From CAYWHE01 sp964458125 (GTDB lineage Bacteria > Bacteroidota > Bacteroidia > AKYH767-A > OLB10): a stretch of DNA of 12,746 nucleotides. A program made the translations under genes and the position numbers. The notes beneath the pieces are model-generated. The model did no database searches and had not been told where the DNA came from. It worked only from the letters and a program-made list of their open reading frames with translations. Location: positions 1-12,746 of the forward strand of contig CAYWHE010000113.1 of the NCBI GenBank assembly GCA_964458125.1. Reading direction: 5' to 3'. The first letter of the stretch is position 1, and each line of letters starts with the position of its first letter. Of this stretch, positions 1-7,328 are shown in pieces.

Positions 1-85
1 TGAACTCGTGCGTAGCACGGTTCATCCCTGAAATAAATAAAGCCCCTCCGGGGGCTTTATTATTATTGGCGGAGAGAGAGGGATT
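1..85. repeat. 85-bp direct repeat, copy 1 (terminator plus tRNA-Ser 3' end)
   Basis: This segment is identical to 168-252, at an offset of 167 bp. It holds a hairpin (arms CGTGC and GCACG), the 11-bp-stem terminator seen after the intact tRNA-Ser (here 36-46 and 51-61), and the last 19 nt of the tRNA. After base 85 the two copies diverge completely. The copy starts at the window edge, so it may extend further left. Confidence 0.9.
67..85 (-). pseudogene. tRNA-Ser 3'-end remnant
   Basis: Read on the minus strand, this keeps the encoded CCA, the discriminator base, the 3' acceptor strand TCTCTCC and one side of the T stem of the intact tRNA-Ser at 234-321. No 5' acceptor half GGAGAGA, anticodon arm or D arm follows upstream. 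The next bases can still close a five-pair stem (GGGAT with ATCCC), but with an 11-nt loop instead of the normal T loop. It is therefore not a working tRNA. It could be a leftover of unequal recombination in a tRNA array or an attachment-site duplication. Confidence 0.7.
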
Positions 86-126
86 ACCTCCGGTGATCCC
101 GTTGATGGTGGGGCTTCAATAAAAAC

Positions 127-152
127 AAAGCCGGTTGCTCTGCAACTTCTTT
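127..152. other. Small imperfect hairpin between the two repeat copies
   Basis: Arms AAAG...GTTGC and GCAAC...CTTT enclose a TCT loop, with an internal mismatch (CCG against TT). On the plus strand it is followed by the T-rich run ATTTATTT, so it resembles a weak intrinsic terminator. No gene is visible within 86-167. Confidence 0.4.
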
Positions 153-167
153 ATTTATTTCAGTAGT

Positions 168-321
<154 letters not shown>

Positions 322-326
322 GGGGG

Positions 327-356
327 CGAAATTACAATAAATGAGGTTCCTGCAAA
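327..356 (-). promoter_or_regulatory. Candidate promoter of tRNA-Ser
   Basis: On the minus strand, TAATTTCG (334-327) matches seven of eight positions of the Bacteroidota -7 consensus TAnnTTTG, counting the two free positions. TTTG (356-353) matches the -33 box. They are 18 nt apart, slightly under the usual 19-21. Transcription would start within a few bases of the tRNA 5' end at 321. This is a consensus match only. Confidence 0.45.
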
Positions 357-500
357 AAATATTCACCGGCCGGATTGCTTCGGCCTGAAAAACAGCCGGA
401 TAATCTTACCTGAAAATGACCAAGGATGAAATTAAAAACCGTACCTTAGCCTTTATTTTCTTTAGGGCCGAATTTATTTTCCTAACCAAAACCTGTTATC

Positions 501-1964
501 ATGAAAAGAATACTGCCACTCACCTTTGCACTGCTTGTATCCTGCAGCCAGTTCACCATGGCCAGGAAACTGAAAGCCATGCTTTCCCATGCCGCCTTTT
601 ACGCTCCAGGCAAGGGACCCTACCTGGAAACCTATCTCTCCGTGGCAGGCAATTCAGTGAATTTTGTAAAGAATGCCAAAGGCAAATTCCAGGGCTCTAT
701 ACAGGTTGGAATGGTGTTTAAACAAAAGGACGTCATCCGTTTTGCCGATAAATACAACCTGCTGAGCCAGGAGGTGGACGATACCAGCCGCATGGAATTC
801 AACTTCCTCGACCAGCAAAGGATTCCGCTGCCGGAAGGGGAATATACCTTTGAACTTTCCATTGCCGATAACACATCCTCCGAAGCGCCTTTTACCAATT
901 CCCAGCCGGTCAGCCTGTCCTTTCCGGCCGACCACGTTAACCTGTCCGGCATACAGTTACTGGAAAGCATTAAAAAAAGTGACGAGAACGGCAGCCTGAC
1001 CAAAAACGGCTACGACCTGGTTCCCTACGTGAATAATTTTTATCCGCCGGATATGCTTTCCCTGAAGTTTTATGCAGAGGTGTACAACACCCGCAGCATC
1101 CTTCAGGATAATCCCTTTCTGGTTTCCTACTACATCGAAGAATATGAATCCGGCATCACCCTCGATAAATACCGGGTTTTTTCCAAACAACAGACGCGGG
1201 AGGTAAACGTAGTCATGAGTGAATTGAACATCGCGCTGCTGCCGTCCGGAAATTATAACCTCGTGGTGGAAGTGCGGAACAACAAGAACGAATTGCTGGC
1301 CTTTAAGGAAGTGTTCTTCCAGCGCAGCAATAATCTCGTGGTGGAGGCCCCCTTTGATGCCTTCCAGGCCGATGTCGGTAATACCTTTGCGGCCTCCCTG
1401 ACGGACAGCCTGCGCCTGCGTGAATGCATCCGCTCATTCCGCCCCATTGCCAATTCTGCCGAACAGAATTTTGAGGATTTTCAGTTAAAAAAGGCCAGCC
1501 TGCCGACCATGCAGTCGTATGTGTATAAATTCTGGAAGTCCCGGCAGCCGTCCAATCCCGAAGAAGGATTCCGTAGCTATATGGACCAGGTCGAAATGGT
1601 CAACAAAGCCTATAAAACTCCCATGTACAAAGGCTATGAAACGGAAAGGGGCAGGGTATACCTGCAGTACGGTCCGCCCAATGAGGTGATCAAAGAAGAC
1701 CGTGAACCGGATGCCTATCCATATGAGTTATGGCATTATTATAAAATTAAAAACCAGACCAACCGCAAATTCGTCTTTTACAACACCGACCTGGTCACCA
1801 ATGATTACAGGCTCCTGCATTCCGACATGCCCGGAGAGATAAATGAACCGCAATGGCAGGCCGTTCTGCATAAACGAAGCACTCAAACCCGTGATTATGA
1901 AACCACCAAGGTTCGGGAAAACAACTTTGGGGAGCGAAGCGATAATTACGGTGATCATAAGTAA
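501..1964 (+). CDS. GWxTD-type domain lipoprotein, probably envelope-associated
   Basis: A 487-residue protein. The N-terminus MKRILPLTFALLVSC has a basic start, a hydrophobic stretch and a lipobox-like LVSC with Cys15 as the likely lipidated residue. An alternative is signal peptidase I cleavage a few residues later. The long middle part looks beta-rich and I recognise no catalytic motif in it. The C-terminal part, about residues 335-440, contains FWKSR, then RGRVYLQYGPPNEV and PYELWHYY, the conserved signature of GWxTD-domain proteins common in Bacteroidota. Their function is not established. I do not see a literal GWxTD motif, so this is a family member by its RGR.YL.YGPP block only. The ATG at 501 is the natural start because the signal peptide begins there; no Shine-Dalgarno sequence or clear promoter is visible in 322-500. 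The next gene follows after 100 bp. Confidence 0.75.
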   Translation: MKRILPLTFALLVSCSQFTMARKLKAMLSHAAFYAPGKGPYLETYLSVAGNSVNFVKNAKGKFQGSIQVGMVFKQKDVIRFADKYNLLSQEVDDTSRMEFNFLDQQRIPLPEGEYTFELSIADNTSSEAPFTNSQPVSLSFPADHVNLSGIQLLESIKKSDENGSLTKNGYDLVPYVNNFYPPDMLSLKFYAEVYNTRSILQDNPFLVSYYIEEYESGITLDKYRVFSKQQTREVNVVMSELNIALLPSGNYNLVVEVRNNKNELLAFKEVFFQRSNNLVVEAPFDAFQADVGNTFAASLTDSLRLRECIRSFRPIANSAEQNFEDFQLKKASLPTMQSYVYKFWKSRQPSNPEEGFRSYMDQVEMVNKAYKTPMYKGYETERGRVYLQYGPPNEVIKEDREPDAYPYELWHYYKIKNQTNRKFVFYNTDLVTNDYRLLHSDMPGEINEPQWQAVLHKRSTQTRDYETTKVRENNFGERSDNYGDHK

Positions 1965-2064
1965 AAAGGAACAGCCTGTTTGGCCTGCCTTTCGCAGTAT
2001 TATTTGCATCCTGACTGTGCCACCAGGTGCAGGAAGTTATAAACCCTTTTCAACTGTTTAACCG

Positions 2065-3093
2065 GTGCAGGTTGCTGTTGTCATTTTAAACTGGAACGGT
2101 AAAAAGCTGCTGGAACAATTTCTTCCGGGCGTGCTGGCCTGCAGCCGGAATGAGGCCACCGTATATGTGGCCGACAATGCATCCACCGACGATTCTCTGG
2201 CTTATGTTCGGGCAAACTTTCCCGAGATCAGGGTGGTGGTGAACCGCGAAAATTATGGTTTCGCCGGCGGGTATAACCGAAGCCTGGATACCATAGAAGC
2301 CGACGTTTTCGTGTTACTGAACTCCGATGTGGAGGTTACTCCTGGCTGGATTGGACCCGTGATCCGTTATATGGAAAAGGAACCGGGCATCGGGGCCTGT
2401 CAACCCAAAATACTATCCTTCCATCAACGGGATCATTTTGAATACGCCGGTGCCGGCGGTGGTTATATCGACCGGTATGGCTACCCGTTTTGCCGGGGCA
2501 GGATTTTCAATCACCTGGAAAAAGATTTAAAGCAATACGATCAGCCGGCCGAGGTGTTCTGGGCCAGTGGCGCCTGCATGTTTGTCCGGTCATCGGTTTT
2601 CAGGCAGGTCAACGGCTTTGATGAAACATTTTTTGCGCATATGGAGGAAATCGATTTGTGCTGGAGGATACAGCGGGCGGGTTTTTCCATCCGTTACCAG
2701 CCGGCGGCCGTGGTTTACCATGTGGGAGGGGGGACGCTGCCGAAATCAAACCCGGGCAAAACCTATCTTAATTTCCGGAACAACCTGTTGATGCTTCACA
2801 AGAACCTGGCTGCCGCACGGTTGTTTCCCGTCATGTTTTACCGCATGCTGCTGGACGGCCTGGCGGGAATAAAGTTCCTGTTCAGCAGCGGACCGGGTGA
2901 TTTTTTCGCTGTGATCCGTGCTCATGCCTATTTTTACACCCACCTTCGGGCACGCCTGCGCATCCGTCGGCAAACCCGGGCGGTGATATCATCAGGCACG
3001 GTAAAGGGAATATATCACGGCAACCTCGTGGTGGAATATTTTATCAGGGGTAAAAAACGGTTCACCGATCTGAATCCTAATCGCATAAGCTGA
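2065..3093 (+). CDS. Family 2 glycosyltransferase (WbbL/rhamnosyltransferase-like)
   Basis: A 342-residue inverting GT-A glycosyltransferase that would transfer a sugar from a nucleotide donor to a glycan or lipid acceptor at the inner membrane. The fold starts at once with VAVVILNWNG (residues 3-12). The nucleotide-binding block is VADNASTDDS (35-44). The metal-binding DxD-type motif is NSDVE (86-90). The acceptor/catalytic block runs from FWASGA (165-170) to EEIDLCWR (194-201). A hydrophobic C-terminal segment (about 250-290) probably lies on the membrane. The start is GTG: an in-frame TAA ends 3 nt before it, and the first beta strand begins at residue 3, so no other start fits. The FAH-family gene follows after 17 bp. 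Donor and acceptor sugars cannot be read from sequence. Confidence 0.9.
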   Translation: MQVAVVILNWNGKKLLEQFLPGVLACSRNEATVYVADNASTDDSLAYVRANFPEIRVVVNRENYGFAGGYNRSLDTIEADVFVLLNSDVEVTPGWIGPVIRYMEKEPGIGACQPKILSFHQRDHFEYAGAGGGYIDRYGYPFCRGRIFNHLEKDLKQYDQPAEVFWASGACMFVRSSVFRQVNGFDETFFAHMEEIDLCWRIQRAGFSIRYQPAAVVYHVGGGTLPKSNPGKTYLNFRNNLLMLHKNLAAARLFPVMFYRMLLDGLAGIKFLFSSGPGDFFAVIRAHAYFYTHLRARLRIRRQTRAVISSGTVKGIYHGNLVVEYFIRGKKRFTDLNPNRIS

Positions 3094-3110
3094 ATGCTAT
3101 AATCATCCGT

Positions 3111-3722
3111 ATGAAAATAATCTGTGTGGGTCGAAATTACCCGCTTCATGTCCGGGAACTGAAAAACCTGCCCGGCGAAGAACCCTTGATCTTTCTGAAA
3201 CCGGAAACGGCCCTGCTGACCGGGAGACAGCCTTTCTTTTTGCCTGGGTTCTCCCGTGAGGTTCATTATGAAACGGAACTCGTGCTCAAAATAAACAAGG
3301 TCGGAAAAAACATTGCAGAAAAATTCGCGCACAAATATTTTGACGAAATCGGTATAGGCATTGATTTTACGGCACGCGATCTTCAGCAGCAGTTGAAATC
3401 AAAGGGCCTGCCCTGGGAACTGGCCAAGGCATTTGACGGATCAGCTCCCGTAGGACATTTCCTCGATAAAAACAACCTGGATGTGAAGGAAGGCATCTCT
3501 TTTCATATGAACCAAAACGGACAGGTGAAACAGCGGGGCAACAGCCGCGACATGCAGTTTTCCTTCAACCGGATCATTTCCTTCGTTTCTTCCTTCATCA
3601 CCCTGAAAAAGGGAGACCTCATCTTTACAGGAACCCCGGAGGGGGTAGGTCAGGTTCAGATCGGTGATAAACTGGAGTGTTTTATCGGAGACGAAAAGCT
3701 TTTAACGGTCCAGGTGCGCTGA
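3111..3722 (+). CDS. Fumarylacetoacetate hydrolase (FAH) family protein, FAHD1-like
   Basis: A 203-residue protein, the size of single-domain FAHD1-type enzymes. These cytosolic Mg2+ enzymes cleave or decarboxylate 2-oxo acids such as acylpyruvates or oxaloacetate. The metal ligands are visible: Glu54 and Glu56 in HYETEL, and Asp85 in GIGIDFTARD. The E-x-E-then-29-residues-to-D spacing matches the family. Lys106 in LAKAFDG and the closing IFTGTPEGVG block (171-180) are also conserved. The ATG at 3111 starts the typical MKIICVGRNY N-terminus. It lies 17 bp after the glycosyltransferase stop, so it is probably cotranscribed, although the two functions look unrelated. The exact substrate is uncertain, since this family is promiscuous and often misannotated. 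Confidence 0.9.
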   Translation: MKIICVGRNYPLHVRELKNLPGEEPLIFLKPETALLTGRQPFFLPGFSREVHYETELVLKINKVGKNIAEKFAHKYFDEIGIGIDFTARDLQQQLKSKGLPWELAKAFDGSAPVGHFLDKNNLDVKEGISFHMNQNGQVKQRGNSRDMQFSFNRIISFVSSFITLKKGDLIFTGTPEGVGQVQIGDKLECFIGDEKLLTVQVR

Positions 3723-3792
3723 ATGGTTCTATCCTGCTGAAAACGAAGGAATAAAAAATACCGGGAATCGTGGATTTCTTCATAACTATTTG

Positions 3793-3800
3793 TAAATTTG
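3793..3800 (+). promoter_or_regulatory. Candidate promoter -7 box of the Cys/His-rich secreted protein gene
   Basis: TAAATTTG is an exact match to the Bacteroidota -7 consensus TAnnTTTG and lies 44 nt before the start codon at 3845. No good TTTG -33 box is found 19-21 nt upstream, so it may be weak or depend on an activator. Its position in the 122-bp gap fits a separate transcription unit. Confidence 0.5.
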
Positions 3801-3844
3801 AGCGTTCTATCATACAGTGAAATTCAATTAAATCCGATACACAC

Positions 3845-4213
3845 ATGAAAAAATTATTGTTATTCGCGGCTTTCAGTTTTATTGCTGTTACCGCCACTCT
3901 AGCGCAAACAGCCGATCGTGATGCCGCGGGACAGGAACCTGCCAAGGCCGCTATCTCAGCCGACAAGCCTGCTGCTGAAGCCCTTGCACCTGCCGCCGAA
4001 ACTCCAGCCAAACCGGCCTGCTGCAAGAGCAAAGCCGGCGCCTCTTCCGCCAAAGCCTGTTCTGGTAGCGCATCCAAAGCCTGCTGTTCTTCCCATGGAG
4101 CAGGTAAGTCATGCTCACATGACCATGCCGACGCCACGGGTTCAGACAGCAAATCTGATGCAGCAACGCCATCCGGCGCCAAAGAAGAGAAAGCTGAAAC
4201 GCCGAATAAGTAA
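3845..4213 (+). CDS. Small secreted Ala-rich protein with a Cys/His cluster, function unknown
   Basis: A 122-residue protein that I do not recognise. A clear signal peptide (MKKLLLFAAF...TATLA) is probably cut after Ala20, sending it to the periplasm or outside. The mature chain is low-complexity, rich in Ala, Lys, Ser, Pro and Glu, and looks disordered. In its middle are six cysteines and three histidines: Cys59-Cys60, Cys72, Cys80-Cys81, His84, Cys90, His92 and His94. The CC...C...CC..H and CSHDH patterns suggest binding of soft metal ions (Cu, Zn or Ni), but this is inference. The repeated SAKACSG and SASKACCSS units hint at internal duplication. It has its own promoter-like box and is closed by a strong terminator, so it is monocistronic. 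The biased composition could also indicate a structural or cross-linked surface protein. Confidence 0.75.
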   Translation: MKKLLLFAAFSFIAVTATLAQTADRDAAGQEPAKAAISADKPAAEALAPAAETPAKPACCKSKAGASSAKACSGSASKACCSSHGAGKSCSHDHADATGSDSKSDAATPSGAKEEKAETPNK

Positions 4214-4230
4214 TCAGTCTTCATTAAGTG

Positions 4231-4265
4231 AAATCCCACCTGAACAGGGTGGGATTTCTGTTTTT
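4231..4265 (+). terminator. Rho-independent terminator after the Cys/His-rich gene
   Basis: A perfect 10-bp stem AAATCCCACC (4231-4240) pairs with GGTGGGATTT (4248-4257) around a 7-nt loop. It is followed by CTGTTTTT on the plus strand and begins 17 nt after the stop codon. It ends the plus-strand gene run. Confidence 0.85.
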
Positions 4266-4280
4266 GGGATATTTGTCAGC

Positions 4281-4305
4281 CTGCAGGACGGTATCCCGCA
4301 GTTTT
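4281..4305 (+). terminator. Second hairpin with a short T run
   Basis: CTGCAGGA (4281-4288) pairs with TCCCGCAG (4294-4301), with one G-T pair, around a 5-nt loop, and TTTT follows. It may be a backup terminator for the plus-strand genes, or may help stop convergent minus-strand transcription arriving from 4353. Confidence 0.4.
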
Positions 4306-4319
4306 ACAGGTACCTGTAA
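4304..4319. repeat. Perfect 16-bp palindrome
   Basis: TTACAGGT is followed directly by its reverse complement ACCTGTAA. It lies between the convergent ends of the Cys/His-rich gene and the HAD gene. It could be a protein-binding site or part of the terminator cluster. Nothing in the sequence decides this. Confidence 0.5.
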
Positions 4320-4352
4320 GAAGTGCAGTCCCTTCTGCTTAAAAAAACATTT

Positions 4353-5051
4353 TTACAGTATGTCCATCAGTTTACTGAGACAACTGATTTCATGGCTTGC
4401 TTTCCGGTATTGATGAGACAGTTTTTCAGGGTTGAAAAAAACATGATCCATACCGATGGCGGCAGCTCCTTCCAGGTCTGTTTCGATATTATCTCCGATC
4501 ATCAGACTTTCCGCCAGGCCTGCACCGCTTTTCGACAAGGCATGATGAAAAATGGCCGGGTCGGGTTTTTTTAAACCTATTTCTTCCGAGATAAAAACAT
4601 GGGTGAAATAGTCCAGTAAACCCGAACTTTTCAGTTTGGTTCGTTGCACTTCCGGGAATCCGTTGGTGATGATGTGGAGTCCGTAATTTTTCTTCAGGTA
4701 GGTAAGCGTTTCATGCGCATAGGGAAACAGCAATCCCTTGTAAGGTGATTTGGTGATATAGGCATCGGCCAGGACCAGAGCCAGTTGTTCATCCTCATGA
4801 TTCAACAGGGCAAGGGTTTCTGAAAAACGCCCGGTGCGCAAATGTTCCTTTTGAATCTGGTTTTTCCGGTAAAGATCCCATAGTTTTTCATTGACCTTTT
4901 CGTATACGGATAAAAATTCATTCATTCCGAATTTATCCAGTTCTTCCAGTTTATAGTGATCATAGAGTTCCTGCAGGGTCTCTTTGGAATTCCGGTTAAA
5001 ATCCCACAGGGTATGATCCAGGTCGAAAAAGATATGGCGGTATGTTTTCAT
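4353..5051 (-). CDS. YjjG-like HAD-family noncanonical pyrimidine nucleotidase
   Basis: A 232-residue cytosolic HAD phosphatase. All four motifs are present: DLDHT (Asp10 nucleophile, Asp12 acid/base), TNG (129-131), Lys161/162 in GLKKPDP, and GDNIETD (186-192). The helical cap between motifs I and II (about 17-100) is of the YjjG type, and DLDHTLWDF is typical of that subgroup, which dephosphorylates UMP, dUMP, dTMP and damaged pyrimidine nucleotides. Its ATG overlaps the stop of the upstream membrane-protein gene by 4 bp (ATGA), so translation is probably coupled. The upp gene heads the same unit, which supports a pyrimidine role. Other HAD substrates cannot be excluded. Confidence 0.85.
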   Translation of the reverse strand: MKTYRHIFFDLDHTLWDFNRNSKETLQELYDHYKLEELDKFGMNEFLSVYEKVNEKLWDLYRKNQIQKEHLRTGRFSETLALLNHEDEQLALVLADAYITKSPYKGLLFPYAHETLTYLKKNYGLHIITNGFPEVQRTKLKSSGLLDYFTHVFISEEIGLKKPDPAIFHHALSKSGAGLAESLMIGDNIETDLEGAAAIGMDHVFFNPEKLSHQYRKASHEISCLSKLMDIL

Positions 5052-5623
5052 TCAATCATCTCGTGTTGAAGGGCCTTCACGGAAACCACGTGATAGAGTT
5101 CAAAGAGGGATGTCATCAGTGCAGACCAGAACAAAATGGAAATAAACATGAATAAAAATATGCGTTTCCTGTTCTGCACGTAAATATTGGCGACAACGGT
5201 GCCAATGGGTATGGAAAGGATTACCGGGGTAAAAAAGGCAAGCCCGGCCAGTCCGTATTTTTTCCAGAGCGCCACGATTTTTCGGTTTCTTTTGGTAAAA
5301 ACCTTCTTCCTGCGGGCTGCCAGGTCCAGGTAAGAATAACTGACCAATACAGGCTGTTCCACGTCAACGGTGGGTTCTCCGAATATTTCAGCTATTCTTT
5401 TTTTACTGGTAAAGAGGTGCCGGATCCAGTGCCAGAAATTAAAGAGATAGGGACTGAAATAGGTGAATACCACTACGCCCAGCATACCTCCGATGACGCT
5501 GTACAAAACCGTTTCAAAAACGGTGAATCCGTATTTCTGATCGTAATAGGCAAAAGGAGGCCCGGCAATAAATTTGACGCTGCTGAGCAGGATCACCGCC
5601 AGAATTTTCAACAATTCACCCAT
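5048..5623 (-). CDS. Small polytopic inner-membrane protein (possible COG2426-like)
   Basis: A 191-residue membrane protein with about four hydrophobic segments (roughly residues 5-23, 36-60, 123-147 and 154-178). A charged soluble loop (72-118) is rich in Lys and Arg and holds the YSYLDLAARRKKV stretch. The KFIAGPPFAYY motif near the N-terminus and KYGLAGLAFFTPVILSIPIG after the loop recall the proteins loosely called small multidrug export proteins (COG2426-like), for which transport activity is poorly supported. This is a tentative assignment from memory. It starts 6 bp after the upp stop and overlaps the HAD gene by 4 bp, so it is the middle gene of a three-gene unit. A role in nucleobase uptake is a guess from context only. 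Confidence 0.75.
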   Translation of the reverse strand: MGELLKILAVILLSSVKFIAGPPFAYYDQKYGFTVFETVLYSVIGGMLGVVVFTYFSPYLFNFWHWIRHLFTSKKRIAEIFGEPTVDVEQPVLVSYSYLDLAARRKKVFTKRNRKIVALWKKYGLAGLAFFTPVILSIPIGTVVANIYVQNRKRIFLFMFISILFWSALMTSLFELYHVVSVKALQHEMIE

Positions 5624-5629
5624 TCCCGA

Positions 5630-6277
5630 TTATTCCTTGATTCCGTAAGCCAGGTCGCCGGCATCACCAAGACCCGGTACGATGTACGATTTCACGGTCA
5701 GTTCTTCGTCAACAGCTGCAACCCAGATGCTGACACCGGTGGGAAGGTGAGCTTTGACGTAATCAATACCCTGTTTGCTGGCAATGGCCGAAACGATATG
5801 CGTATGTTTCGGTTTCCCCTTTTCCAGGATTGCTTTATAGGTTAAGACAATGGACTGCCCGGTTGCCAGCATGGGATCGCACAGGATCAGGGTGCGTCCT
5901 TGAAGGGAAGGGCTTGATACATATTCCAGCTTGATGTCGAAGGAACCGTCCTTATGATGCCTGCGGTAGGCGGAAATAAATGCATTGTCGGCCCTGTCGA
6001 AATAATTGAGCATGCCCTGGTGCAGGGGGAGCCCGGCCCGGAGGATCGTAGCCAGCACCGGTTGCTCTTTCAGTGCCGGAATGTTGGCGATGCCCAGCGG
6101 GGTGGTTACTTCCCTGATTTCCCATTCCAGTTTCCGGCTGATCTCCATGGCTGCCACTTCCCCGATGCGTTCCAGGTTCCGCCTGAACCGCTGCCGGTCG
6201 GACTGAATTTCCACATCACGCAATTCAGCAAGGAAGATGTTGAGCAGGGAGTTGTCTTTATTTAAAATATGCACCAT
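5630..6277 (-). CDS. upp: Uracil phosphoribosyltransferase
   Basis: A 215-residue type I phosphoribosyltransferase that converts uracil and PRPP to UMP and pyrophosphate in pyrimidine salvage. The PRPP-binding loop is CDPMLATGQS (133-142). The uracil-binding C-terminal block is GLGDAGDLAYG (202-212). The ILRAGLPLHQGM block (78-89) is also typical. The length is close to the family norm of about 208-217. The final Gly-Ser of the usual DPMLATGGS is Gln-Ser here, a mild variant. The first ATG at 6277 opens MVHILNKDNS, a normal N-terminus. It heads a unit with a membrane protein and a YjjG-like nucleotidase, and a promoter-like pair of boxes lies about 50 bp upstream. Confidence 0.95.
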   Translation of the reverse strand: MVHILNKDNSLLNIFLAELRDVEIQSDRQRFRRNLERIGEVAAMEISRKLEWEIREVTTPLGIANIPALKEQPVLATILRAGLPLHQGMLNYFDRADNAFISAYRRHHKDGSFDIKLEYVSSPSLQGRTLILCDPMLATGQSIVLTYKAILEKGKPKHTHIVSAIASKQGIDYVKAHLPTGVSIWVAAVDEELTVKSYIVPGLGDAGDLAYGIKE

Positions 6278-6327
6278 AAGGAAGTGTTAGTCGGTCGTGA
6301 TAAGAATTTCAGGATAATTTAGGACTA

Positions 6328-6359
6328 TAAAGGTAAGGATAAGAAAAGTCAAAGAGAAA
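6328..6359 (-). promoter_or_regulatory. Candidate promoter of the upp operon
   Basis: On the minus strand, TACCTTTA (6335-6328) matches all but the last base of TAnnTTTG. TTTC (6359-6356) is three of four bases of the TTTG -33 box, 20 nt upstream. This would give a leader of roughly 45 nt. An exact TTTG (6353-6350) sits only 14 nt from the -7 box, too close for the consensus. This is a weak call. Confidence 0.35.
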
Positions 6360-6407
6360 ATTCTCACTTAATTTTCTTGCCTGAAACCAACCGGATGAAA
6401 AACATCC

Positions 6408-7328
6408 CTATTTCAACCAGCGCAGGAACAGGGGCAGGTTGTTTTTGCGAAATGCATAGTATACATGATCGGCTGCACCGAAACCTTTAAAGAACCTGGA
6501 CAGGGACGGGAGGGAGGAACCCCCGAAATCGAACAAAACCGGCTGTTCACAATGGGAACGGATCATATCATTCATCAGGAAATGCATGGCTCCGCAGTTT
6601 TTTCCTTCTTCCGATACTGATCCTTTCAGGTAAATGATGTGGTGGTGGGCCTCCATAAAAAAGGCGGAAGCAAGTTGTTTTCCGTCAGGTGACGAAACCG
6701 CCCGGGTGTGACCGTTCCCGTGCCGGAGGCAGGCTTCCATGATGCGCTGCAGTTGACGGTATTCGGTATTGCTGAATTTATGCAGGGCTTTTCCCTTACG
6801 CTTTTGAAAATCAGCTGCGATCTGACCTGCCGATACCTGGTCGTGGCAAACCAGGGCTGCTTTTTCGGCTTTTTTGATATTTTTATTGGTGTTGGACGAA
6901 TATTTTTTCTGTATGGATGTGTAATCCTTGTCCAATAGCATGGCCTGGTATTTTTTTTCAGAGGGCCCCGGCGGTATGCCCGGTGTTTGCTGCTCAAATT
7001 CAATGCAAAACTCCTGCAGCCTGAATTTTCCGGGTATCTGGCTGAGAAACGGCCGGGGGTCCCGGAGTTCCTGCCGGGCGGAGCAGGCGTCCAGGGTGCG
7101 GGTGAAAAAAGGCTGAAAAATATAGGGAATCCCCAGCCTGGATTTATGCGGCAGCGGGAAAACGCCCTCGTAATCTCCTGCTTTCAGGGCATCCCAGCCC
7201 GGGCTGACGATATCGAGGAACCAGGAGTAAAAAAAAACAGCGGCACGGGGGTCGTTATGCACACAACGGTCCCAGCTTTTCCTGTCGAGTTCATCGTGGG
7301 TTATATACGAAATTTCGGGGAGCTTCAT
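6408..7328 (-). CDS. FemAB/GNAT-like acyltransferase (Acetyltransf_6 type)
   Basis: A 306-residue cytosolic protein. The N-terminal half (1-125) resembles the first lobe of FemAB-like proteins, with FYSWFLD and a run of aromatic and hydrophobic residues. The middle part YSSNTNKNIKKAEKA (143-157) matches the N-[TR]-x-x-I-[KR]-K-A block of such enzymes. The C-terminal GNAT fold (about 195-290) holds the strand LASAFFMEAHHHIIYLKG and the typical ending FDFGGSSLPSLSRFFKGFGA (266-285). Relatives transfer acyl or aminoacyl groups to amino sugars or peptidoglycan. It is the last gene of the five-gene unit and its ATG overlaps the deacetylase stop by 4 bp. It could re-acylate an amine exposed by a deacetylase encoded upstream (inference). 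The acyl donor is unknown. Confidence 0.75.
   Translation of the reverse strand: MKLPEISYITHDELDRKSWDRCVHNDPRAAVFFYSWFLDIVSPGWDALKAGDYEGVFPLPHKSRLGIPYIFQPFFTRTLDACSARQELRDPRPFLSQIPGKFRLQEFCIEFEQQTPGIPPGPSEKKYQAMLLDKDYTSIQKKYSSNTNKNIKKAEKAALVCHDQVSAGQIAADFQKRKGKALHKFSNTEYRQLQRIMEACLRHGNGHTRAVSSPDGKQLASAFFMEAHHHIIYLKGSVSEEGKNCGAMHFLMNDMIRSHCEQPVLFDFGGSSLPSLSRFFKGFGAADHVYYAFRKNNLPLFLRWLK

Noticed and set aside
368..385. GGCCG/CGGCC hairpin as a terminator
   Set aside because: It lies upstream of the tRNA-Ser promoter region with no T run on either strand and no gene ending there.
1843..2061. 72-codon plus-strand frame bridging the GWxTD gene and the glycosyltransferase
   Set aside because: More than half of it overlaps the GWxTD gene in another frame, and it has no recognisable motif. 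Only about 100 bp of it would be unique.
6354..6365. GAGAA/TTCTC inverted repeat as the terminator of the five-gene operon
   Set aside because: The loop would be only 2 nt and no GC-rich stem exists, so it cannot act as a normal intrinsic terminator. No clear terminator was found there.
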